Notes: generated by a model not told the origin, from the letters alone. Shown: positions 21,342 through 31,978, counted from the stretch's first letter. The stretch: DNA of 64,000 nucleotides from Stereocaulon alpinum (GCA_018257865.1 JAEUBA010000047.1:62001-126000), one strand, 5' to 3'. Numbers and translations are program-made.

Positions 21342-22895
21342 CTAAGCGGCGTCTGCAACCATTTCTCCCATAGGGCATCTATGAGCTCCAGGCTCGCATT
21401 TCCTACACTGCCTAACGACGCACTTTTGACACTGTGCTTTGATCTCAGCCTCTACTGCAAATCCACATCTTGAACACCAGCGCAGCTGCAGACCCTTACC
21501 CAACAGGTATGCTGCAAGCTGCTTCCGATGAGCTATGCTCCCTGATCCAAAGACCTTTGTAAGAAGCTCATTCTTGGACGTCATTATCTCATCCATCGTG
21601 GGCATCCATCGGATGTACTTGCTGGCATTTGCCACTAACACGGGGGACAACTTTTGGGAATAACCTTTCCACTCCAGGTATAACAAGCTGTGCAGGCCGC
21701 CAATCATCGAACGATCAACACCTTCTTCCACTATCACATCACGAAGTAGACGGCCTATCACCTGAGCACGTTTTGGCCAGTTCTCCTTTGTGGCCAGAAC
21801 GAGTGTGCCCCAAGATAGCAAGAGGTCTGCCGCAGGCGCCATTTCAGTGAAACGCTCTTGCCAGAAAAGGACAGCGAGTTCACGGGCTTCTTTATCAACA
21901 ATGCCCAGTTTTTGCATATTGATGCCCTCCCATTCAACCGCAATGCCATTCGTTTTGACAGCCTTGCCAAAAAGAACCAAGTCTGGCCGGCCGTGTCTAC
22001 GATACTGTGGTAGTTGATAAGCGAACGGCGCCCCGCCCCGTATAGCCGTCAACGTTTCGTCCACAATGAGCACCAAACAATGCCGCTTACAAGCTTCGAG
22101 AATTTGCTTCCATGACGCTTCACACATCACGCTCCCATCAGCAGAACGAACAAGCTCAACAATCAATGCCACACAGCCTTCTGCTTTTGCCTTTTTGACC
22201 TGGGTGTCGATCCTGGTTGGATTTCCAGTCTGGATGACAAAAGGCTTCTTCCCATTACCCACAACTCGGGCGAATGAGAGCACGGACTTCCACGCCAGTG
22301 GCCCAAACCCAGCCCCATAAGTTCCATGCGCAATTGCAAGCCGTGGTTCAGCTCTATCTTCCTCATTTAGTAAGAAAATCCGGTCTTTTGTAGAGTGCTG
22401 CGTCAGATGCAGGAGCAGACTCGTAAGAAGGAACGGGTTCATGGCATCGCTTACGTGTCCGTGCAGGCTGATCGGGTCTGTGTTGAAGAACTTTCGAAAA
22501 GCTGAGCGGTAGTTTTCGTTGATGGTGGGAAAATAGTGTTGGAGAAGGGTTGGCGTGGTGCTTAGTGTCCTCCAGTATTCTGCGATCTTTGCATCGACGG
22601 CTGCGGATATTGGGTTCTTGCGTGTGAGAAAGGAGCCATAGGATTGGTGAAAGTCCAGATCAGGGTACTTTTCGGGGCACTGATCACGGAGCAGTAGTTC
22701 AACAGACTTCCGAGGACGTTTGGGTCGTGACGTGCTCCTCTTACGCTGAGGCACTCCGGCCGAAGGTTTTGCCGTTGGCTTTACTCGACTGCTGGCCCGA
22801 GTTGTTCTTGGCTGAGTGCCTTTGCTGACTTCAGCTGCCTTTCGCCGAGACATCGAAATCGCTCCGATATGGAATGCTGCGCTCAACGCTACCAA
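21342..22895 (-). CDS. Class-III-aminotransferase-like PLP protein with basic N-terminus and Cys-rich C-terminus
   Basis: A 517-residue single-exon protein. Residues 15-65 are a basic low-complexity stretch (SRRKAAEV...RKRSTSRPKRPRKS), suggesting nuclear entry or DNA binding. Residues about 150-400 follow the fold-type-I, class III aminotransferase pattern: 'HGTYGAGFGPLAWKSVLSF', 'CVALIVELVRSADGSV', 'LVLIVDETLTAIRGG' and 'PDLVLFGKAVKTNG', where the GK lysine would bind pyridoxal phosphate. The last ~45 residues hold CSRCG, CQKC, CRKC and a final Cys, enough for two zinc sites. The usual DEV is DET and the Gly-rich signature is degenerate, so catalysis is uncertain. Met 15 (22853, MSRRKAAEV) is a possible alternative start. 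I do not know a characterised protein of this architecture. Confidence 0.75.
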   Translation of the reverse strand: MVALSAAFHIGAISMSRRKAAEVSKGTQPRTTRASSRVKPTAKPSAGVPQRKRSTSRPKRPRKSVELLLRDQCPEKYPDLDFHQSYGSFLTRKNPISAAVDAKIAEYWRTLSTTPTLLQHYFPTINENYRSAFRKFFNTDPISLHGHVSDAMNPFLLTSLLLHLTQHSTKDRIFLLNEEDRAEPRLAIAHGTYGAGFGPLAWKSVLSFARVVGNGKKPFVIQTGNPTRIDTQVKKAKAEGCVALIVELVRSADGSVMCEASWKQILEACKRHCLVLIVDETLTAIRGGAPFAYQLPQYRRHGRPDLVLFGKAVKTNGIAVEWEGINMQKLGIVDKEARELAVLFWQERFTEMAPAADLLLSWGTLVLATKENWPKRAQVIGRLLRDVIVEEGVDRSMIGGLHSLLYLEWKGYSQKLSPVLVANASKYIRWMPTMDEIMTSKNELLTKVFGSGSIAHRKQLAAYLLGKGLQLRWCSRCGFAVEAEIKAQCQKCVVRQCRKCEPGAHRCPMGEMVADAA

Positions 22896-24417
22896 ACCAC
22901 TGATGGAAGATCCAGAAGACTTGTGAAACTATTGATCGAACCAAGAGTATCTATCTCTCCAAGTTTTCGGTGCAGCAGAAAGCCTTTGAAACAATATGGG
23001 AGCATATCTGTGTAACAACAGTATCTGTGGAGAATAATTGTGTGACAATAACCGTGAGACAAGGACTGTGGGACAACACCTGTGTGACAACTGCAGGCCA
23101 TTGTCTACGGAAAAACATCGACGAAGCACAAGGAACAAACAAGAGAGATGTTTCCTTTCTTTCGTTGAGACTAGAAGGCTCTGGCACTTTGGTGGCAACG
23201 GCATTGTTATGAACAAAGGCATACTCTGCCCTGATAGGCCCATCGGTTGCGTTGCTCTCTTCCATTCGATGTCAGCGGAGACAATGAGTGCGAACACCCC
23301 TTTCCAGGTTTGGTAGAGCCAACTGATGAAGTGGAAGAGAATACTCTAACGCAGTAGGTATCCAACCTTTCCGAGATGGAAAGTGCAAATCGCGTTGGAA
23401 TTATGTTTATAGAACAGGGACCCACTCACTCCTCACTTTTCCCGCACCTTCCACACAAAATCCCACACGTCTTGAACCAAAACCACTCTGCCCTCGATTC
23501 TGTTCAAGCAAACCATATTCGTCCTGTTGCTTTCCAAGAACAAACACTGCCCCATCCCAACATCTCGCAAGCCAACCCCTTGCCTCCTGCGCTCCCCAGG
23601 CTGTCTAATGTCCCACGATATTCAAAGATGAAGGATGAGACCGGGTAAAGCGCGTCAGCTCAACCTCCCTCTCTCTTCCAAAAGCCGTCCAGATGCCGCG
23701 ATATCAATTGATAGAGAACAGAACCTCGCCTCAATGTGGTATAGCTCTTGTACTCCCAGCTGTGTCCAGATAGTACACGAGTTCCGGTAATAGACACGAT
23801 CAATCCTCAACCGGGTACGACTCCATGCCCGTGAAGCGCTCCCGGAATCACAAGAACGTCACACAATACCCCGTAAACAGGGAGGACAGAACCTCATTCT
23901 GAGATAGCATTCTTATTGGGTCCTCGGTAGTCTGGCAGAAAAGGTCAAAGGGTGGAGAGGATGAAGTTTGAGTTGGGTGTAGAATTGCTTGTGAAGACTG
24001 CGATAGATGTGTAAATGGCATACAAACTTGCGGGAGTGGAGAGGGCGAAACGTAGGTCGATGTTTGAAGTTTGATCTAATTGGTGTTTCGTCGTCTTCGG
24101 GCTTTAAGTGTCGTGTGCCATACGGACAGATTCGGGAGGACGTGAGCAGTAGGTATGCCCAGATGCGTTTCATAGCAGCCAAATCTCATCCGATCGAGCC
24201 TTCTGGTTTTCAGGTCAGGGGTGCCACGTGCGAAGAGGATGTGAAGGCGGGTAAGACAAGGGTAGGGGTAGTACAAACAACTCGATTTCAAAAGCTATGT
24301 ACAGTCAACAAGTCCAGAAGCGAACAAGCTCAACATCACCAAAAACCAGAAGCCACCCGCTTCCTAATAGAGTATCCCCCACCCCCATGATTCACACCAT
24401 GATATCATTCCAATCAC
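22896..24417. other. Intergenic; degenerate short repeats near 22,976-23,105
   Basis: About 22998-23098 contains quasi-repeated units built on TGTGTRACAA and CTGTGG, upstream of the aminotransferase-like gene on its own strand. 23106-24417 holds no recognised gene; the last ~150 bp is the probable sdhB 3' UTR. Confidence 0.45.
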
Positions 24418-25436
24418 CTACGTAAAAGCCATCGTCTTCTTAATCTCCGCAATCGCCTTCCCAGGATTCAATCCCTTTGGACAAGTCCTCGAGCAATTGA
24501 GAATAGTATGACACCGATAAAGACTCATACTATTATCCAGCATCGCCTTTCTTTCGGCCTTGTGTTCGTCTCGGCTGTCGGCGAGCCAGCGGTATGATTG
24601 CATGAGGACGGCGGGGCCGAGGTATTCTTCGCTGTTCCACCAGTATGAGGGGCAGGAGGTTGAGCAGCAGGCGCAGAGAATGCATTCGTAGAGGCCGTCG
24701 AGCTTTTTGCGGTCGGCGGGTGATTGGCGGATTTCGAGGCCCTGGTGAGTATGTTAGCAATGTGTGGCCGCTGGACGGAAGGTGGAGCGGTCGTACATCT
24801 TCGGACTTGGTCTCGCGCTGGAGGTAGGGCTTGATTGATTTGTATTGTTTATAGAATTGTGTCAGATCTGGGACAAGATCCTTGACGACGTAGGTGTGGG
24901 GTAGTGGGTAGATGCGGGATTCGTGTGACGTGTTAGAGGGGATGCGGCCTGCAGGCGTGCAAATCAGTACGGGTTCAATACTTCGAAGAGGGAGAACGAT
25001 GCATACATAAACAAGCCAAGGTATTGACACCGTCAATGTTCATGGCACAACTCCCACAGATTCCCTCTCGGCAACTCCGCCGAAATGTCAATGTAGGATC
25101 CACTTCATTTTTAATTCTAATCAGTGCATCCAGCATCATGGGCCCAGTCTTGTTCAAGTCTAGAGTATAGGATTGCATCTTAGGCTTCTCTGATGGCGTA
25201 TCTGGTGACCATCGGTAAATGTGGAATGTCTTTGTTCTTGCCTCTGGTGACTGCCCTTGTTCATGAATTGTAGATGTCTTCTTCGGAGGGACTGGAGGCT
25301 GCGATGCGGACATTGCTTCTGCCGCTGCAGATACTGGCTCTACTGTGGCATAGTTTCTCGCAGCGATAGCGGAGCGAAAGGCGTGTGGGCGTGTGGAGGC
25401 GAGGAGGCGGGATGTAGAGGTGCGGAGGGCGGCCAT
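24418..25436 (-). CDS. sdhB: Succinate dehydrogenase iron-sulfur subunit
   Basis: Three exons: 25436-25007, 24948-24797 and 24741-24418, with introns of 58 and 55 nt; 301 residues. This is the electron-transfer subunit of mitochondrial complex II, passing electrons from succinate to ubiquinone. The N-terminus (MAALRTSTSRLLASTRPHAFRS) is a mitochondrial targeting peptide. The [2Fe-2S] site is SCREGICGSC (Cys122, 127, 130, with Cys142). The [4Fe-4S] site is CILCACCSTSCP (Cys214, 217, 220, 224). The [3Fe-4S] site uses Cys271, 277 and 281 (CHTILNCSRTC). Positions where carboxamide (SDHI) fungicide resistance changes are known carry the wild-type residues Pro225, Asn230 and His272. Both introns and all frames are consistent. 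It is transcribed divergently from the beta-barrel protein gene. Confidence 0.97.
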
Positions 25437-25953
25437 TGCGGCTATAGGTTGGGTGGAGTGAAGACCAGTGAGTTGGTAGTGGTGTATTACACTCGGTTTA
25501 TGTGATTGTGCTAATCAAAACAGTGGTGTGTGGTTTCTGTCGTTAGCAGTGGTGGGTGGGAATGTCGGTGGAGGCGATGATGTTGACGATGGCAAATGCA
25601 CCATCAAAGCAACCGAGGCGGGAAAAGCCGGGCTAACCGCATGCGATACTAGTGCGTAATCTCCTTCAGTACGCTCTGATTGGTTGGACAAGGATAAACA
25701 TATCTGATCCTCTGCTCCAGTCAACGTCGGCGCGTGTGTACAATGCTGAAGTGCGACATTTTTGGTAATGCATCAACGTTGCTTGCTATCACTTCTCGTC
25801 TTCGTTCTTTAGCACATTGAAACTGTCGTTGTCTTCATCAATTATCAGCAGCGCAGTTGCGTCTTGCGAGTGGGGAAAGTAATTCTCATTCTTTAGAATT
25901 CCTGTCTAAAAGATTTTCAATTTCAACGGGTTTGTTGGTCCACAAGTCAAGCG
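25437..25953. promoter_or_regulatory. Divergent intergenic region between sdhB and the beta-barrel protein gene
   Basis: 517 bp separate two divergent start codons, so both promoters should lie here. I see no specific factor site that I can support. Confidence 0.5.
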
Positions 25954-26695
25954 ATGGAGGTATCGAAACAGGCAGAACCGGTGAGCGAGGCCAATCTGCC
26001 AGAATGGGAGACTACCGCCCGCCATCGCGGAGAAAAGGAAGCGCCAGGTGTCCACTATGGCATTAAGGATAGGGCCATGGTAGCCTTCGATCGCTATGTT
26101 CCTGCTCATCGAAAGTACTGTGGTCTCGGTAGAAACATTGCATGCATCGTCCTCCTTGCCATCCTTGTTGCAATCCTTGCCCTAGTCATTGGGCTAGCAG
26201 TTGGCCTCAGCAAGCGGTCCAAGTATGTTCGCCTTTTACAACATCATCTAGATGAAACGCTGACGATCTATGTTACAGTAAACACCAAGCCCTGCCACTG
26301 GGCTCGCAGACCTACACAGGCGACTTGACTTACTACGGACCTGGTCTTGGAGCCTGTGGAGTTACATCTGGAGACAATGATCATATCGTGTCTATTAGCC
26401 ATTTCGTATTTGACGCTGTATCTACTGGCTCGAATCCAAATGCCAATCCGCTCTGCGGTCACAAGCTACGAGCTGTGCGGGACGGAAATAGTATCGACCT
26501 GACTGTCGTCGATCGATGTGTGTACCCCTTTCTTGCTGCGCATCAGAGCAAAGCTGATCGCGTGGTGAAGGCGTCGGCTGCAAGCCTACAGACATTGATG
26601 TGAGCCCTGGGGCTTTCAAGCAATTATCTGATCCGAACCTTGGCCGGGTCGTAGTGACTTGGGCATGGCTACCGCCTGTTCCTCCAACTTCATGA
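25954..26695 (+). CDS. Membrane-anchored RlpA-like double-psi beta-barrel protein
   Basis: Three exons: 25954-26222, 26279-26517 and 26571-26695, with introns of 56 and 53 nt; 210 residues. A cytosolic tail of about 60 residues is followed by a single transmembrane helix (61-85, NIACIVLLAILVAILALVIG). The outer domain (about 98-203) has the fungal DPBB/barwin-like features: 'YTGDLTYYGPGLGACG', 'PLCGHKLRAVRDG', 'DLTVVDRCVGC' with the conserved Asp168, and 'LGRVVVTWAW'. Four cysteines (116, 149, 170, 173) could form two disulfides. The family is related to expansins and RlpA and often binds or loosens cell-wall polysaccharide. This one would be a type II membrane protein. The third exon is required to complete the VDRCVGC motif. 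Confidence 0.9.
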
Positions 26696-27527
26696 GTGAA
26701 TAATGTGGTTCTCGGTCAACAACTCCTCAGCACCCTCCGAAACAATTCTTGAGCAGCCTTATCAGCGGGAAGAATCCCAAGGCCAATTTGGCTGCGCACA
26801 TCAACAACATAGGCCGGAGCGAAGAAAGGTGAAAACCATTCGCTGACCAATCCAGTCTCAAGACCACCCTGGGCCCGTTGTTACTCTATCGTTCTCGGCC
26901 GCAACTTGACGTTGCTACAATACGTTTTCATCCGCACAGGTCTACCTTAAAGACCTTACCTGGCAACGTCACGAACGTTCAACCGCTCACCTCGAATTGC
27001 CGACATCTTTCGGTTCACTTCTGTCCCTCGACCATTTAAGAGACCTGCTCACACCATACTCTTGCGGCTTATGATCTTGCAGTGCACAATCCTACCGCTG
27101 TCCATATTGGATCACTAGCATTCGATCTCTACTGTTCTCCAGATCCAGCAATGTCACCGAGACTATCTACTCTACTCCGACGACTGGATCTGAACTCCTC
27201 TTTTCACCAGCAAGCTGGCCGACCCGACTATTCTCTTTGCTTCCTTAGAGATTAAATTCTCTTCGGGTGACCCTTCCGTTCAGCCCTCAAGCGTTGTATG
27301 TCGTTCGCTCATCGAGCCTGAGGATCGCTTCTGATTCCGTCATTCATGTCATCTGTTCCTCGGTTTCTACTCCAATCCCAGCTTCTGTCAAGGACTTTCT
27401 CCTTACCAATTCGCTTCACAAACCCTCGCATCGTCTGTCAGCTTCACCTCCAGTACTTCGACTGAGCCTGGTCCGTTACCCATCAATCACATCGTCATTT
27501 TCCAAGTCTTCAATCAACTGCAGCATC
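26696..27527. other. Intergenic, pyrimidine-rich on the plus strand
   Basis: A CT-rich leader-like stretch runs toward the DUF2786-like relic. A frame at 27267-27638 has no recognised motif. Nothing else is seen. Confidence 0.35.
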
Positions 27528-28023
27528 ATGCCTCCCAAGATGGAACTTGCTCTGCAGAAGGCTATCATATGGACTCTCGCTACAGATATTTTGTCTACTC
27601 CAGGGTCGACTCGCCATCTCTGCACAACAAGCTATTGATCGTGCCCGAACGTGCTTCGCCCATGCTAATCATGCTAATGCCAATCAGCATGATGCCGAGG
27701 CCGCGGTGAAGATGGCCCAAATGATCGTCCCGCAGTACAACATCAGCCAAGCGCTGCTCACAGAAGATGAAGACAAAGATCAGCGCGTAGAACGGGGTGG
27801 TATAGTGTACATGGTTCACTGTGTGGAAGGGGCGTATCCGGGGGACGTTATGTTTATGGATGTCGCGGCTGAATCTATCTCTCGCAGAAGATATCTGGCC
27901 GCTTCGCGGAGAATAAGCGGGAAGTCAGGGATGGCTGGATCTGAGTGCCGGCGTTGCGCTTCCGGGACGGACAGTGTGTCAAGGAAAGGATCTGTGTCGC
28001 GCTGTTGTTCCTATGTACCTTGA
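27528..28023 (+). pseudogene. DUF2786-like remnant
   Basis: An ATG at 27528 opens MPPKMELALQKAIIW but stops at 27636-27638. One frame over (from 27603), 'IDRARTCFAHANHANANQHDAEAAVKMAQMIVPQYNIS' matches the DUF2786 pattern of a short helix pair with 'EAxxAxxxAQxxMxxYxIS'. No GT donor suitable for a normal intron links the two frames, so a frameshift is likely. After residue 'GAYPGDVMF' the sequence turns into Ser/Arg-rich text without family likeness. The family is of unknown function. A small intact gene with an unusual start cannot be excluded. Confidence 0.4.
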
Positions 28024-28265
28024 TATCCGTCTTGTATCATCTACCTTTTACATTACGCACATTCTATAAAGCCCCAAACGTCATCCATGCTTTCAAGTAA
28101 TGGGATCGGAACTCAATCACTCTTCGTGAATGCTTCAGTCCGCAGCCGAGTCGTTTGCTCAACAAATCGGATTTCCATCATTCACTCTTCAACATAAAAG
28201 CGGCTATTCACCCTCACATCCTATCCCAACAACCATCTTCTCATCTCCTCCCCACACCACAAACC

Positions 28266-30117
28266 ATGGCCCAACCCACCCCCCCATGGCTCCACTGGAA
28301 GCACGAAGGCGACACCCACTACGCCTCAAACAAATTCCTAAAAGCAATAAAATGGTACCCTCCCTCACCTCCATTCAAAAACCCCAGACTAACACCCAAC
28401 AAGCTACGACCTCGCCCTCGCCCTCACCCAAAAAACAACCGACGCAACCACCCTCCTCCTCGCTCGCTCCACAGCCCGCCTCGCCCTCCACGCCTACGAC
28501 GCCGCTCTCGCCGACGCAGGCGCAGCCCTCACATTACCACCAGCCAGCCACGCCCCCAGTGCCGAAAACGAGCGCGTATGGACGCTGAGTGCGAAGGCGC
28601 TGTATGGATTGCGGCGGTTCAGGGAGTGTGCTGCTTGTTTGGAGAAGATTAGGGGACTTTATGCTGAGACGGGGGAGAGGAGGGGATTGTTGGGGCGGTG
28701 TAAGGTGCGGGTGAAGGAGGAGGAGGGGGGGGAGTATGAGTGGGAGAGTATGATTGAGGGGGTGAGAGCTGAGGATGGGAAGGGGGATGTAGATTGCGCG
28801 GATTATGTGGGTGGTGTTGAAGTGCGGCCTTGTGCGATTGAGGCGCATGGACGAGGGTTGTTTACTACGAGGGATGTTAAGGCGGGGGAGCTATTGCTTT
28901 GTGAGAAGGCGTTTGGGGCGGCGTTTGCGAAGGAGGGGGAGGGGGAGGGGAATGAGGAGGCGATGAGGTTGAGGGATGAGTTGGCGACGGGGGTGTATGT
29001 GAAGTTGGTGAGGAATCCGAGTTTGCGGGGGAGGTTTGGGGAGTTGTTTGCTGGGGATGAGGGGGAGGGGGAGGGGGAAGTGGATGAGAAGGGGAAGGCC
29101 GTTGTTGATGAGTGCGTAACCTCTCCAGAGAAGCCCCATCCCGGCCTCCTTCTCGCTAGAACTTTCCAGCTAATGGCATGTTACGATAGCACATTCGTCC
29201 AATCCCGCATAGCCTACAACGCCTTCGCCTTCCCCCTCCTAACATCCACCTCCCACCAACAGATCCTATCCCACCCTTCCGGCATATCCAAAGACGCCAA
29301 CAACCGCGGAATATGGCTCCGCGCATCCTTCATAAACCATTCCTGCTACCCACTCGTTCGCCGCTCTTTCATAGGCGACATGATGATCTTCCGCGCGCAG
29401 GCTGATATACCCAAAGATACGGAGCTGAAGTTTGGGTATATTAGCTGTCTGGAGGATGTGGAGACTAGGACGGAGATGCTTGCGAAGTATGGGTTTAGGT
29501 GTGAGTGTCAGGTTTGTGTGGCGGAGCGAGCCACACCACCTCAGAAAATTAAGAGACGGAAAGAGATTACGAAGAAGATCATCACGCTGTTCGAGAAAAA
29601 TGAGGCGGTGGGATTGGATACGTATCTGGAATTGCTGGGGCAGATAGGCGAGACGTATACCGTCTCGCCAGCTATGGAACCTCGCCATGCAGTCGTCGTG
29701 CCGATCATGAATATCGTCACGGGATGCCAGTCGTCTGCTCTTTATTTGCAGGTCGTACAACTCGTTCACCTTCTCCTTTTCAACCTCGGCTTCGAGTTCA
29801 GAGTCACGCAGGAAAGTTTCAATATTCGAAAATGGGGCTTTCTGATTGACGAGCTGGTCGTGGCGCTTGCGGACTTGCGTGATGCGTATGCTGCGTTGGA
29901 GCAGCCTCTGCTGTTCGAAGATGTGGAGGATGTGGCGAAGAAGTGCTATCTGATCATGTGTGGGGAGGATGTTAGTTGGGAGGCGGCTTATGGGGCGCAA
30001 AGTGAGAGGAGGACGGGAGATAAGAGTCGTGGTGAAGAGGGAGGGGCGACGGAGAGGAATAATGGGAGGGTGAAGAATTTGACCGATGGGATTGGTGGAA
30101 TGCGGTTCGCTGACTAG
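28266..30117 (+). CDS. TPR-SET domain protein (SMYD-like)
   Basis: Two exons, 28266-28354 and 28404-30117, with a 49-nt intron carrying a GACTAACAC branch point; 600 residues. The first ~120 residues form TPR-like helices ('LHWKHEGDTHYASNKFLKAI', 'ALHAYDAALADAGAAL', 'LSAKALYGLRRF'). A split SET domain follows: 'VEVRPCAIEAHGRGLFTTRDVKAGELLL' (about 168-195), an insert, 'ASFINHSCYPLVRRSF' with NHSC at 341-344, 'LKFGYIS' with the likely active Tyr375, and a post-SET CECQVC (396-401). The family comprises S-adenosylmethionine-dependent protein lysine methyltransferases. The first 200 bp of exon 2 are very C-rich and 28600-29100 very G-rich (GEGEGE runs), an abrupt skew. The reading frame is intact. 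Confidence 0.9.
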
Positions 30118-30565
30118 AACGGAGAAGACTAGTCCGTAGGAAAGTGGAAACGAAGTCTGATGGAGGTAGTGTTGCAGCTGGAACGGACATTCTGCTTGGC
30201 GAGAAATTGTCCTCTATTCCTTAGAGGATATACCTTAAGCAAATTGGGCCAGCGGGACGAGAACTCTGCGTCTGGGAACCATCCTAAGTACATCTTCCGA
30301 GAAGAGCGATAAGATAGATGAGCATGCATTGATGGGTGCAAATTTGTAATGTTCCACAACTCCGAGGTTTATGACACTATCGCTTGGTGCTCGCGTTGTT
30401 ATGTCTTCTTCTAATGTCTTCCCGTCAATAGCTCGATGCAGCCAAGTGGATGTCTCACATAGCGTCCGGCCCAGTATGTGCTTCTATTGCTGATGACATC
30501 ATACTCCCATGTGCGGATGCAAGCTCATACGATCTCGTCAAGTCATTCCATTGCATCTCATTGTC
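30118..30565. other. Convergent intergenic spacer
   Basis: The 3' ends of the TPR-SET gene (plus) and the kelch gene (minus) face each other here. No other feature is seen. Confidence 0.45.
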
Positions 30566-31978
30566 TCATTTCGGCCCAACGTTGACGATCCATCCGTCTC
30601 CTTCCACCTCTCCCTTCCCGTTTACCCCACCCCAAATCAAGACCCCACCACCCTCGATCTCTCTTCCAACAGGGCAACTAGCAAACCATCCCCTCGGTCC
30701 CGGGTGGCTCTTGCCCTCTTGCTCTCCCTCCACGACCGTCACAATCTTCACTTCCGCCCATGTGCCTTCCCCTGTAGCAATGCCCATAACGGAGCGGGTA
30801 GCGTCTTTGATGCCGGCTGCGGTCATGTTGACGGCGGGAACTTGGTAGGACCAGATGTCTGACCAGAATATAGGGTTTTCGGAAGTAGTGGGTTCGGAAG
30901 TTGGTGGGGAGGCTTTCTCGCCTAGAACGTATAGGAGGTACTCGCGGCCATTGCCTGTCGTAACTGGTATTAGACCAGCACCCTTCCTCGGCCGTGGACC
31001 TGGCGTGAGTGGGTTGGTAGGAAATGTAAGGGTAGACCATTCCTCTTTCGTGTTCGTAATCCCTACCTCGCCTTCGCCTCGCGCGTCACTGTATGTTTCT
31101 TTAGTAAAGGGAAGGTAGTGAATCTCGCTACCTAGATCTGAGGAGCTGCTAATTAGGTAGAGTCGGTTGTGTGTCAGGGCGAGACTTGGAGGCCACGGAG
31201 AGGTGGAAGGTGTGGGTGGGAGTGATGTCCAAGTTCGAGAAATGATATTAAAGATCCAGGTGTCGTTGAGAGGCGAGGAGGGTGACGAAAGTCCACCACA
31301 TATTACTAGTGTGCCGTGAGGTTCTTGAAACGACAAGCCCTTGCCGACAAGGCTGGGTAGCTTGCCAATCGTAGATTGAATCTGCTCGCCATAGCTGGTC
31401 TTATTTGATGCCTTGGTGTTCGGTAACGGATGATCGCTCGCGGCACCACCATGAAGGTATCTTGCTCCGGGGACCCTTGTGTCAGAGGAAGGTTTCATGT
31501 AGCTCCAACCAAGCGTGTTAGTGTCAAACACCCAGACCTTTCCCTCCTCTTCAACTGGTCTCCCATCCTTCCCTTTCCCACCGAAGACATATAACTTCTC
31601 CCCAATGGCAACAGCCGAATGTCCAGCCCTCGCTCCCGGCACTGTCCCATCCTCTCCCTCCCCTAACGAAGGCACGACTTTATAATCGGGCTTTCCTTCA
31701 TTTCCAGCCTTCTTCAATGGGAGACTGATGATGTGTACTTCATCGCCCGCCAGCTTTCCAGGCTCAATCTCTCCGCCAAAGATGTATGCTTGTCCGGAAA
31801 CGACTGTGAGGGAGTGATTTGTTCGAGGGAGGAAGGCTTCGCTAGAGACGCGGGTATATATTGCGGAGAGGGGTTGTGTGGGTTGAGCGAGACCGTAGGC
31901 GGCCACTGCGCCAGTCTCGACGGTTGTAGAGACGACTTGCTCAGCTACTACGAGGCCGGATACTGTTGCTGGGTCCAT
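30566..31978 (-). CDS. Kelch-repeat protein
   Basis: A 470-residue single-exon protein starting MDPATVSGLVVAEQ. Several kelch blades with the GG pair followed by a Trp/Phe-rich strand are visible: 'SLTVVSGQAYIFGGE' (about 56-70), 'SAVAIGEKLYVFGGKGKDGR' (about 120-139), 'LVICGGLSSPSSPLNDTWIFNIISRTWTSLP', 'YLLYVLGEKASPP...SDIWSYQVP' and a final 'GGGVLIWGGVNGKG...GWIVNV'. This predicts a beta-propeller used for protein interaction. There is no BTB, F-box or signal peptide, so it is a kelch-only protein, probably cytosolic or nuclear, with unknown partners. Its upstream neighbour on the same strand is the isochorismatase-family gene. Confidence 0.88.
   Translation of the reverse strand: MDPATVSGLVVAEQVVSTTVETGAVAAYGLAQPTQPLSAIYTRVSSEAFLPRTNHSLTVVSGQAYIFGGEIEPGKLAGDEVHIISLPLKKAGNEGKPDYKVVPSLGEGEDGTVPGARAGHSAVAIGEKLYVFGGKGKDGRPVEEEGKVWVFDTNTLGWSYMKPSSDTRVPGARYLHGGAASDHPLPNTKASNKTSYGEQIQSTIGKLPSLVGKGLSFQEPHGTLVICGGLSSPSSPLNDTWIFNIISRTWTSLPPTPSTSPWPPSLALTHNRLYLISSSSDLGSEIHYLPFTKETYSDARGEGEVGITNTKEEWSTLTFPTNPLTPGPRPRKGAGLIPVTTGNGREYLLYVLGEKASPPTSEPTTSENPIFWSDIWSYQVPAVNMTAAGIKDATRSVMGIATGEGTWAEVKIVTVVEGEQEGKSHPGPRGWFASCPVGREIEGGGVLIWGGVNGKGEVEGDGWIVNVGPK

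Noticed and set aside
23376..23648. 90-codon plus-strand frame upstream of the sdhB 3' end
   Set aside because: Pro/His-rich translation with no conserved pattern.
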